A DNA stretch of 64,000 nucleotides from Kaistella faecalis. Its GTDB lineage: Bacteria > Bacteroidota > Bacteroidia > Flavobacteriales > Weeksellaceae. The position numbers and the translations under genes were made by a program. The stretch covers positions 989,248-1,053,247 of the forward strand of contig NZ_CP078067.1 of the NCBI RefSeq assembly GCF_019195395.1. The letters run 5' to 3'. The notes under the pieces were generated by a model. That model was not told the DNA's origin. It did no database searches and was given only the letters and a program-made list of their open reading frames with translations. Shown here one piece after another: positions 28,032 through 35,518 of this stretch; position 1 is the first letter of the stretch, and every line of letters begins with the position of its first letter.

Positions 28032-29786
28032 ATGTTCCGTACGCATACCAACGGCGAGCTTTCGCTTCAAAATCTTAATGAAAATGTTACGCTTTCAGGC
28101 TGGGTTCAAACAATCCGTGATAAAGGATTTATGATTTGGATCGACCTTCGGGACCGTTACGGAATTACACAGCTGGTCTTCGATCAGGACCGTTCCTCTG
28201 CAGAATTAATGGAAGAAGCTAAAAAGCTCGGACGTGAATTCGTGATTCAGGTTGAAGGAAAAGTCATTGAAAGAGTTTCAAAAAACCCGAATATTCCTAC
28301 AGGCGAAATTGAAATTTTAGTTGAAAAGCTTACTGTTCTAAATGAATCCCAGCTTCCGCCATTCACCATCGAAGATCAAACCGATGGTGGTGAAGAACTG
28401 AGAATGAAATACAGATATTTGGATATCCGCAGAAATCCGGTAAAAGACAAACTGATTTTCCGTCACAAAATGGCGCAGAAAGTAAGGAACTATCTTTCTG
28501 ATCAGAATTTTATCGAAGTTGAAACGCCGGTTCTTATTAAATCCACTCCCGAAGGTGCAAGAGATTTCGTGGTTCCAAGCAGAATGAATCCTGGCCAGTT
28601 TTATGCACTTCCGCAATCGCCACAAACTTTCAAACAGTTGTTGATGATCGGCGGAATGGACCGTTATTTCCAGATTGTAAAATGTTTCCGTGACGAGGAT
28701 TTAAGAGCAGACAGACAGCCTGAGTTTACCCAAATCGATTGCGAAATGGCTTTTGTGGAGCAGGAAGATGTTTTGGAAATCTTCGAAGGAATGACGGCGA
28801 CTTTATTGAAAGATATTGCCGGAAAAGAATTCGGAAAATTCCCGAGAATGACTTTCGCTGACGCGATGAAAAATTATGGTAATGACAAACCTGATATCCG
28901 TTTCGGGATGAAATTCGTGGAAGTAAATGAGTTGGTTAAAGGAAAGGATTTCAAAATATTTGATGACGCCGAATTGGTTGTCGGAATCAATGTTGAAGGC
29001 TGCGCAGATTATACGAGAAAACAAATCGACGAACTCATTGATTGGGTAAAACGTCCGCAAATTGGTGCCAACGGAATGATTTGGATTAAATTCCAGAATG
29101 ACGGCGTTGTAACTTCTTCCGTAAATAAATTTTACAGCGAAGAAGATTTAAAGAAAATTACAGAAAAATTCGGAGCAAAAGAAGGAGATTTAATTTTCCT
29201 GATGTCCGGAAATGAAAATAAGGTAAGAAACCAACTTTCCGCATTGAGAATGGAACTTGGGAACCGTTTGGGTTTAAGAAAAGGAAACGAATTTGCACCA
29301 CTTTGGGTAATCGATTTCCCGCTGTTGGAATGGGACGAAGAAACCGGAAGATACCATGCAATGCACCATCCGTTCACGTCACCAAAACCTGAAGATGTGC
29401 ACTTACTGGAAACCGATCCGGGAATAGCGAGAGCAAATGCTTACGATTTAATTCTGAACGGAAATGAAATCGGCGGCGGATCTGTAAGGATTTTCGATAA
29501 AGATTTACAGGCAAAAATGTTTAACCTATTAGGTTTCACCAAAGAAGACGCCGAAGCACAGTTTGGATTTTTGATGAACGCTTTCCAGTACGGAGCACCG
29601 CCTCACGCAGGTCTGGCTCTAGGTTTCGACCGTTTGGTTGCAATTTTGGACGGAAACGAAGTCATCCGCGATTATATTGCTTTTCCGAAAAACAATTCCG
29701 GACGGGATGTAATGATCGACGCACCGAGTAAGATTGCTGATGAGCAGCTTGAAGAACTTTTCCTGAAAGTAGAAACGAAAGAATAA
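28032..29786 (+). CDS. aspS: Aspartyl-tRNA synthetase
   Basis: AspS (584 aa) charges tRNA-Asp with aspartate. It is a bacterial-type class IIb synthetase. The N-terminal OB-fold anticodon-binding domain has [23 protein letters not shown] near 25. Class II motif 1 lies near 155-175, motif 2 [20 protein letters not shown] near 220-239 and motif 3 [13 protein letters not shown] near 530. The bacterial GAD insertion lies between motifs 2 and 3 (about 290-420). The start is the ATG at 28032 ([10 protein letters not shown]); the frame is open further upstream only across the promoter. It has a strong upstream promoter and a downstream terminator, so it is monocistronic. Confidence 0.97.
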   Translation: MFRTHTNGELSLQNLNENVTLSGWVQTIRDKGFMIWIDLRDRYGITQLVFDQDRSSAELMEEAKKLGREFVIQVEGKVIERVSKNPNIPTGEIEILVEKLTVLNESQLPPFTIEDQTDGGEELRMKYRYLDIRRNPVKDKLIFRHKMAQKVRNYLSDQNFIEVETPVLIKSTPEGARDFVVPSRMNPGQFYALPQSPQTFKQLLMIGGMDRYFQIVKCFRDEDLRADRQPEFTQIDCEMAFVEQEDVLEIFEGMTATLLKDIAGKEFGKFPRMTFADAMKNYGNDKPDIRFGMKFVEVNELVKGKDFKIFDDAELVVGINVEGCADYTRKQIDELIDWVKRPQIGANGMIWIKFQNDGVVTSSVNKFYSEEDLKKITEKFGAKEGDLIFLMSGNENKVRNQLSALRMELGNRLGLRKGNEFAPLWVIDFPLLEWDEETGRYHAMHHPFTSPKPEDVHLLETDPGIARANAYDLILNGNEIGGGSVRIFDKDLQAKMFNLLGFTKEDAEAQFGFLMNAFQYGAPPHAGLALGFDRLVAILDGNEVIRDYIAFPKNNSGRDVMIDAPSKIADEQLEELFLKVETKE

Positions 29787-29808
29787 ACTTTTTATACTTA
29801 CCAATTAT

Positions 29809-29843
29809 AATCCCGGCAATTCGTCGGGATTTCTTATTTTTAT
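29809..29843 (+). terminator. Terminator of aspS
   Basis: The stem AATCCCG with CGGGATT is followed by a T-rich stretch on the plus strand, 22 nt after the aspS stop and just before the GH92 gene. Confidence 0.75.
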
Positions 29844-29857
29844 TCAAATATTCAGCA

Positions 29858-32131
29858 ATGAAAAAATCACTTTCTCTTTTTTCTTTTTCCTTTTTCCTTA
29901 TGATTACTGCTCAAAATCTTACTTCTTATGTCAATCCGTTTGTCGGCACAAAAAATATGGGACATACTTTTCCAGGTGCTACTTCGCCGTTCGGTATGGT
30001 GCAGCTTTCGCCGGAAACCAATCAAGTTCCGTACGCGGTTGACGGCAAATACAATCCCGAAACGTATCGCTACTGTTCGGGTTATCAGTTTGAAGACCAA
30101 ACCATTTTTGGTTTTTCGCATACCCATTTCAGCGGTGTTGGACATTCTGATCTCGGAGATTTTCTTGTGATGCCTACGACAGGTAAACTCAATTTAGAAC
30201 CCGGAAAAATTAGTGAACCGAAAAGCGGTTACCATTCTCAGTTTTCAAAAAGCACAGAAAAAGCGGAACCTGGATTTTATGAAGTCTTTCTTGATGATTA
30301 TGGAATTAAAGCAGAACTCACCACCTCGGACCGGGTGGGTTTTCACCGTTACACATTCCCCAAATCAGGCGAATCGCATATTATTCTGGATTTAATGTCG
30401 AATATTTACAACTACGATTCTAAAAATGTGTGGACTTTTGTTCGGGCTGAAGACAATCAGACCGTTGTCGGTTACCGCGAGACAACCGGCTGGGCGCGAA
30501 CCAAAAAGGTGTTCTTTGCGATGAAATTTTCGAAACCGTTTAAAAGTTATGGCAGAAAACGCTACGAAAAAGTAGAATACAACGGCTTCTACAGAAAATT
30601 CAATGAAAACGAGAACTTCCCGGAATTTGCTGGAAGACAAATCAGGGCGTATTTCGATTTTGACACTGAAAAAGACGAGCAGATTCTGATCAAATTCGCA
30701 CTTTCAAATACTTCTACCAACGGAGCACTAAAAAATCTGGACGCAGAAATTCCGCACTGGGATTTCAATCAGGTGAAAAATGAGACTTCCGAAAAGTGGG
30801 AGAAAGAACTTTCGAAAATTGAGGTGGAAACTTTAAACGAAAACGATAAAAAAACTTTCTACACCGCACTTTATCACACCATGATGTCGCCGATTCTTTA
30901 CGAAGATGTTGATGGAAAATACCTCGGACTTGATCAAAATATTCATGAATCGGAAGGATTTACCAACTACTCCATTTTTTCGCTTTGGGACACCTATCGT
31001 GCGCTGCATCCGCTTTACAATATTATTCAGCCTAAAAGAAACAACGATTTTGTGCATTCAATGATGGCACATTACGACCAAAGCGTCCATAAAGCTTTGC
31101 CCATCTGGAGTCATTACGCCAACGAAAACTGGTGTATGATCGGTTATCACTCTGTTTCCGTAATTGCAGATGCAATCGTGAAAGGAACTACCGATATCGA
31201 TGTAAGCCGGGCTTTAACAGCAGCAAGGAATTCATCAAACCTAAAGTACTATGACGGAATTGAAGACTATCTGAAATACGGCTATGTTCCCGAGGACAAA
31301 AGCAGTTCCTCAGTTTCAAAAACGTTGGAATATGCCTATGATGACTGGGCTATCGCGCAAATTGCAAAAAGAGCCGGCGACAAAAATTCCGAAACCGAAT
31401 ATCTGACAAGAAGCCAGTCTTACCGCAATGTTTACAATCCCAAAACCGGATTTATGCATCCAAAACTTTCAGACGGAAATTTCAAGAAAGAATTTGATCC
31501 GATGGATACGCACGGCCAGGGTTTTATCGAAGGAAATGCTTTTAATTACGGACTTTATGTCCCTCAAAACGTTCCCGAAATGATCAAAATGATGGGCGGA
31601 AAAACTAAATTCTCCAAACATTTAGATGAAATTTTCACCACGGAAATCGCTGACAAATACATCGAAAAAAACGAAGACATCACCCGAGACGGCATCATCG
31701 GAAACTACGTTCACGGAAACGAACCGGGGCATCATATTCCGTATCTATACAACTGGACGGGCGATGCGTGGAAAACCCAGGAACGCGTGCGGATGATTAT
31801 GCGGAAAATGTATTCAGCCGAAGAAGACGGACTTTGCGGAAATGATGATGCAGGACAAATGTCGGCGTGGTATGTTTTCTCGGCGCTTGGTTTTTATCCT
31901 GTTTTGCCGGGTTCCGATGAATATCAGATTGGTTCGCCTTTGGTAAAATCTGCGAAAATTAATCTGGAAAACGGGAAAACGTTATCTATTAAAACCGAAA
32001 ATCAATCAGAGAAAAATGTTTATGTAAAGCGAATTTTGGTAAACGGAAAAGAAATTAAAAACCATGTTCTTAAGCACAGCGACATTGCAAACGGAGGAAA
32101 AGTTATTTTCGTAATGAGTGATAAACACTGA
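29858..32131 (+). CDS. Secreted GH92 family alpha-mannosidase
   Basis: GH92 enzymes are calcium-dependent exo-alpha-mannosidases that trim mannose from glycoproteins and yeast mannans. The 757-residue protein has a signal peptide (MKKSLSLFSFSFFLMITAQ) and then the family's N-terminal segment (YVNPFVGTKNMGHTFPGATSPFGMVQLSPET). The catalytic domain shows FSLWDTYRALHPL near 370, GYHSVSVIADA near 430, the VHGNEPGHHIPYLYNW segment near 620 and CGNDDAGQMSAWYVFSALGFYPV near 660. The last segments hold the acidic residues expected to act in catalysis and calcium binding. No T9SS tail is present, so a periplasmic location is likely. No SusCD partner lies beside it. Its stop lies 1 nt from the stop of the convergent dehydrogenase gene. 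Confidence 0.94.
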   Translation: MKKSLSLFSFSFFLMITAQNLTSYVNPFVGTKNMGHTFPGATSPFGMVQLSPETNQVPYAVDGKYNPETYRYCSGYQFEDQTIFGFSHTHFSGVGHSDLGDFLVMPTTGKLNLEPGKISEPKSGYHSQFSKSTEKAEPGFYEVFLDDYGIKAELTTSDRVGFHRYTFPKSGESHIILDLMSNIYNYDSKNVWTFVRAEDNQTVVGYRETTGWARTKKVFFAMKFSKPFKSYGRKRYEKVEYNGFYRKFNENENFPEFAGRQIRAYFDFDTEKDEQILIKFALSNTSTNGALKNLDAEIPHWDFNQVKNETSEKWEKELSKIEVETLNENDKKTFYTALYHTMMSPILYEDVDGKYLGLDQNIHESEGFTNYSIFSLWDTYRALHPLYNIIQPKRNNDFVHSMMAHYDQSVHKALPIWSHYANENWCMIGYHSVSVIADAIVKGTTDIDVSRALTAARNSSNLKYYDGIEDYLKYGYVPEDKSSSSVSKTLEYAYDDWAIAQIAKRAGDKNSETEYLTRSQSYRNVYNPKTGFMHPKLSDGNFKKEFDPMDTHGQGFIEGNAFNYGLYVPQNVPEMIKMMGGKTKFSKHLDEIFTTEIADKYIEKNEDITRDGIIGNYVHGNEPGHHIPYLYNWTGDAWKTQERVRMIMRKMYSAEEDGLCGNDDAGQMSAWYVFSALGFYPVLPGSDEYQIGSPLVKSAKINLENGKTLSIKTENQSEKNVYVKRILVNGKEIKNHVLKHSDIANGGKVIFVMSDKH

Positions 32132-32132
32132 T

Positions 32133-32858
32133 TTACGGTAATTTCGCCACCAAAAATTCAGGGGATATTTTTAAAATCCAGTAAATGATTTTCCATTTCC
32201 AGTTGGGAACAATGGTGAAGGAATCCCCCGCGTTCACGATGTGTTTCGCGACATAATCCGGTTCCATGATTAAAGATTCATTTAGGTTTAAACCTACATT
32301 TATTTTGGTTCTGATGTAACCGCTGATCAAAACATTTACGGTAATATTCCGTGAACTTAAATCCTGCCTCAAACCCGAAAGATAAGTCGTGAAAGCTGCT
32401 TTTGTACTACCATAAATATAATTGCTTTTTCTGCCTCTAACTCCTGAAAGAGAGGACAGACCGATGATTCGTTCAAGATTTGTATTTGAAAGATCGTTCG
32501 CAATTATATTTAAAACTGAAACTGCGCCGGCGTAATTCACCTTCATCATTTCGAAAGCATCATTGAAATTTTTGCACGCTTGCTCATTCTGTCTTAAAAA
32601 TCCTGCTGCGTAAATCACAATGTGAGGTTTCGCGGGCAATTCCTCATAAAATTTCTGATGAGACAAAAAATCAGCCGCATCAAAAAACATCACCTGAACC
32701 GAATTTTTCAGGTGATTTTTTGTGATAAAATTTTCCAGTGAAATTAAATCCCGCGAAGCTGCAAAAACGGTATAACCTTTTGCTGTATATTGCAAAATAC
32801 ACTGTTTAGCGACATCGGAATTGGCGCCTAAAATGAGAACTGTTTTCTCCTTGTTCAT
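32133..32858 (-). CDS. Short-chain dehydrogenase/reductase (SDR) family protein
   Basis: The 241-residue NAD(P)-dependent oxidoreductase has a Rossmann N-terminus (VLILGANSDVAKQCI near 7-21, a variant of the TGxxxGxG motif), an IVIYAAG segment equivalent to NNAG near 80, the catalytic Ser region GLSSLSGVRG near 137, and the catalytic YxxxK in YIYGSTKAAF near 150. The C-terminal LISGYIRTKIN is typical of the classical family. Substrate is not predictable. It follows the enoyl-CoA hydratase gene by 11 nt, which suggests a shared role in acyl-CoA or related metabolism. Confidence 0.9.
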   Translation of the reverse strand: MNKEKTVLILGANSDVAKQCILQYTAKGYTVFAASRDLISLENFITKNHLKNSVQVMFFDAADFLSHQKFYEELPAKPHIVIYAAGFLRQNEQACKNFNDAFEMMKVNYAGAVSVLNIIANDLSNTNLERIIGLSSLSGVRGRKSNYIYGSTKAAFTTYLSGLRQDLSSRNITVNVLISGYIRTKINVGLNLNESLIMEPDYVAKHIVNAGDSFTIVPNWKWKIIYWILKISPEFLVAKLP

Positions 32859-32869
32859 TTGAAATTAAA

Positions 32870-33634
32870 CTATTTCGCTCTCAGCCTTTCTTTGATCAGT
32901 TCAATATTTTTCTTAGCCGAATCTTCCAGGATTAAACTTGCGCTCATGTGAATTCTCTCCGGCATTAAACTTTCAAAATGTTCGGTTCCTTCCCAGGAAA
33001 CTTTTTTAATCAAAGCCAAAGCATCGGAACTTCTGTGCGAAAGTTTCTCCACGAAATTCTGAAGCTCTGCATCCATTTCCACAATAGTTGAGGAAACAGA
33101 ATGATAAACATCGTGCTTTTCACACCATTCTGCGCTGCGGAAATCCGCGTCAATTGACATTGCAGCGTAAGCTGATTTCCCTATTTTTCTTTCAACGTAT
33201 GGTCCGATAACGAAAGGTCCGATTCCCAAATTCAATTCAGTTAAAGCCATCGCAGCATCTTTCGTCGCAAAACAGTAATCTGCCGCACAGGCAATTCCTA
33301 CACCGCCACCAGTTGTTTTTCCCTGAACGCGAACGATAACAAGTTTTCCGCAATTGCGCATTGCATTTAAAACTTTTGCGAAACCGCCAAAAAATCTTTT
33401 AGAAGTCTCCAGTTCTTCAATTGAAAGTAGCTCATCGAAACTTGCGCCTGCACAGAAAGCTTTTTCACCCTCAGATTTCAACAAAATGGCTTTCACATTT
33501 TCATTTTTTCCGGCATCTAAAATTGTTTGAGCGAGCAATTCCAGAATTTCACCGGGTAAAGAATTGCTTTTTTCGGTTCCGAAGGTTATGTGACAAATAT
33601 TATTATGTAGATTGGAATGTACAGAGTCAGTCAT
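32870..33634 (-). CDS. Enoyl-CoA hydratase/isomerase family protein
   Basis: The 254-residue crotonase-fold protein has the oxyanion-hole segments KAFCAGASFDELLS near 58-72 and RVQGKTTGGGVGIACAADYCFATKDA near 102-127, and ALTELNLGIGPFVIGPYV near 130-148. One acid residue (Glu in TELNLG) is placed like a catalytic Glu of hydratases, while the region of the second Glu is hydrophobic, so the exact reaction is open (hydratase, isomerase or thioesterase-like). It begins an operon with the downstream SDR gene and lies near paaZ, consistent with aromatic or branched acyl-CoA breakdown. A TATTTTTG -7 element lies at 33657-33664. Confidence 0.88.
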   Translation of the reverse strand: MTDSVHSNLHNNICHITFGTEKSNSLPGEILELLAQTILDAGKNENVKAILLKSEGEKAFCAGASFDELLSIEELETSKRFFGGFAKVLNAMRNCGKLVIVRVQGKTTGGGVGIACAADYCFATKDAAMALTELNLGIGPFVIGPYVERKIGKSAYAAMSIDADFRSAEWCEKHDVYHSVSSTIVEMDAELQNFVEKLSHRSSDALALIKKVSWEGTEHFESLMPERIHMSASLILEDSAKKNIELIKERLRAK

Positions 33635-33796
33635 TTTAGATTTTTTTTAATAAAAACAAAAATAGTAAATGAATTATTTATCGGGTTAGATTTAATTGCT
33701 TTTTATTTGAATTATTAATTTTCAGAACGACAACAAAGATCAGCTATAATCCATTCGCTATCAGATAAATAACTCAATCCTGCTGTTTCATATGCA

Positions 33797-33856
33797 TTTG
33801 TCCACCATTTGTCCACCCCTATTTTTATATTTTTTACTGTATTCATTTTAGATTTG
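33797..33856 (+). promoter_or_regulatory. Promoter with tandem TTTGTCCACC boxes (operator candidate)
   Basis: Two identical TTTGTCCACC boxes (33797-33806 and 33808-33817) repeat at an 11-nt period, about one helical turn. Exactly 31 nt later comes the -7 element TAGATTTG (33849-33856), followed 28 nt later by the ATG of the T9SS protein. No TTG is present at the -33 position, so activator dependence is plausible. The same box pair, 31-nt distance and TAGnTTTG element precede the T9SS metalloprotease at 62209-62269. Confidence 0.7.
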
Positions 33857-33884
33857 CATCCGAAAATATAAAAAATAAAAAATT

Positions 33885-34709
33885 ATGAAAAAATCTTTCT
33901 TCCTCGGTCTTTTAGGTATTATCTTCTCCACAATGGGGTATGGACAAACCAGTACTGAAACTTTTGAAACCGAATCTCACGGCAGTAAGAGTTTCACAGA
34001 CAATGGTGTAATTTTTACAATTATTACCCACACCGGTGGGTTTGATATTCAGGGAAACTACCCTGGTACAGGCTGGAGTGGAACGTCAAATGACAACAGA
34101 TATATCGACAATTCCGGCGCCGGCAATGTAGTTACAAATGCATCATTCAGTATTAAAACAACTTCCAATTTGTTTAAAGTAAACAGATTTTGGATATTTC
34201 TTTCCGATACCAGTCTCAATCAAACGGTAGCGGGTACTCTTACGGTCACCGGCAAAATAAATGGTGTCACCAAATTTACACAAACTAAAACTACAGGTTT
34301 TGCCACTTCTTTGGGTTCCACTAATGGACACACTTTAATTGACCTCACTAATCTTAACGGACAAAACTATAGTAATATAGTTATAGATCAACTTCAAATT
34401 ACTCTAGGTGGAGCATATGTCTACGCAGGATTAGATGCTTTTACCTGGGTGAAAGATTCCGGAATTGTATTGGCCACAGAAGACACACAAATTTCTGGCA
34501 AACTGAAAGTTTATCCCAATCCTACCCATGGAGAATTGAATATTGATATTAACGGGAAAAACGCAGCGCAGATATACAGTTCCGAAGGTAAGCTTGTAAA
34601 AACAACCTACTTGAAAGATGGCCATAATAGAACCAATATAGATGAACTTCCAAATGGAGTATACCTGATCAAAGTGGGCACAGAAACGAAAAAAATAATT
34701 AAAAAATAA
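33885..34709 (+). CDS. Small secreted protein with T9SS type A sorting domain
   Basis: The 274-residue protein has a signal peptide (MKKSFFLGLLGIIFSTMGYGQ). A central all-beta domain follows (about residues 25-195), rich in Thr, Ser, Asn and Gly with Trp/Phe-containing strands, resembling a lectin-like or carbohydrate-binding sandwich. A T9SS type A sorting tail from about residue 205 begins LKVYPNPTHGELNI and ends GVYLIKVG then IIKK. No catalytic motif is visible, so adhesion or binding is the likelier role. It is monocistronic, with the tandem-box promoter described above and a bidirectional terminator. Confidence 0.87.
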   Translation: MKKSFFLGLLGIIFSTMGYGQTSTETFETESHGSKSFTDNGVIFTIITHTGGFDIQGNYPGTGWSGTSNDNRYIDNSGAGNVVTNASFSIKTTSNLFKVNRFWIFLSDTSLNQTVAGTLTVTGKINGVTKFTQTKTTGFATSLGSTNGHTLIDLTNLNGQNYSNIVIDQLQITLGGAYVYAGLDAFTWVKDSGIVLATEDTQISGKLKVYPNPTHGELNIDINGKNAAQIYSSEGKLVKTTYLKDGHNRTNIDELPNGVYLIKVGTETKKIIKK

Positions 34710-34735
34710 ACTCCAGGAAAACTCATTATTAAAAC

Positions 34736-34770
34736 AATAAAGTTCCCCAAAGGGAGCTTTATTTGTTTTT
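34736..34770. terminator. Bidirectional terminator between the T9SS protein and SMUG2-like genes
   Basis: The stem AATAAAGTTCCC / GGGAGCTTTATT with a CAAA loop is followed by a T-rich run on the plus strand, and A-rich sequence lies on its left. It lies between two convergent genes. Confidence 0.8.
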
Positions 34771-34830
34771 ATCGATTACTAAATGGTGAGTTATTATTTT
34801 TAAGTTCCTGATTTACAAATCCGTTGTTCA

Positions 34831-35517
34831 TTATGCTTTATTTAGTGCGATTAAATATTTGTCGATGTATAATTGTTTCTCTTTGCTTTTATACTGCTGA
34901 ATATATCTGGGATGTTCTAAAACAGTGATTTTATCGAAAAATTTTTCCTGTTGGTTTATTTTTTCAATAAAAACCGCGTTCTTTTTTCCTAAAATAAAGA
35001 CCTCAGAAATATCCAAACCCAAGCTGATATGATCTTTTAAACTTTGAATCATAAAAGGTTTCAACGTCTGAAAAAGATCTTTGTCATCATAATAGTTGGC
35101 GTTTAAACCGCCTCTCGCCGTCTTCCTAATGATGGCTAAGGGAAACGGCGAATTGATATAGAAATCGCTGTAAAACTGTTCTGCGCCGCCGAAAGCTTCA
35201 ATCATGTCATACATAAAAACGGAAGAAACTTCGTGTGTTCTCGCCGATTCCATCCTGATTCCGCAGGCGCTTTCCAGTCTTTTGGTATCGGTAAACGGAA
35301 CACCTGTAACTCCCGCTCCGTGGCGGCTTGGATTGATTCCGATGATGAATTTCCGCTGATGATGATCATTGTAAAACTTCTGGTAAAACGTTGCCATCAC
35401 CGTTAACGTTTCGGCGTTATCAAAAAATGGATTAAGCAGGTCGAAGCCATCAGGAAGTTTCCCTGAATATTTTAATTCTTTATTAAACGCGACAACTTTT
35501 TCCCCAAAGGTTTTCAT
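34831..35517 (-). CDS. SMUG2-like uracil-DNA glycosylase family protein
   Basis: The 228-residue protein belongs to the uracil-DNA glycosylase superfamily. The segment FIIGINPSRHGAGVTGVPFTDTKRL near 57-80 matches the SMUG motif 1 (GxNPxxxGxxxTGVPF), and LEHPRYIQQY near 200 corresponds to the HP-containing DNA-intercalation motif. It resembles the SMUG2 branch described in Pedobacter, which removes deaminated bases. Its start is 1 nt after the paaZ stop, so the two are translationally coupled. A functional link between a DNA repair glycosylase and phenylacetate degradation is not obvious. Confidence 0.85.
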   Translation of the reverse strand: MKTFGEKVVAFNKELKYSGKLPDGFDLLNPFFDNAETLTVMATFYQKFYNDHHQRKFIIGINPSRHGAGVTGVPFTDTKRLESACGIRMESARTHEVSSVFMYDMIEAFGGAEQFYSDFYINSPFPLAIIRKTARGGLNANYYDDKDLFQTLKPFMIQSLKDHISLGLDISEVFILGKKNAVFIEKINQQEKFFDKITVLEHPRYIQQYKSKEKQLYIDKYLIALNKA

Positions 35518-35518
35518 A

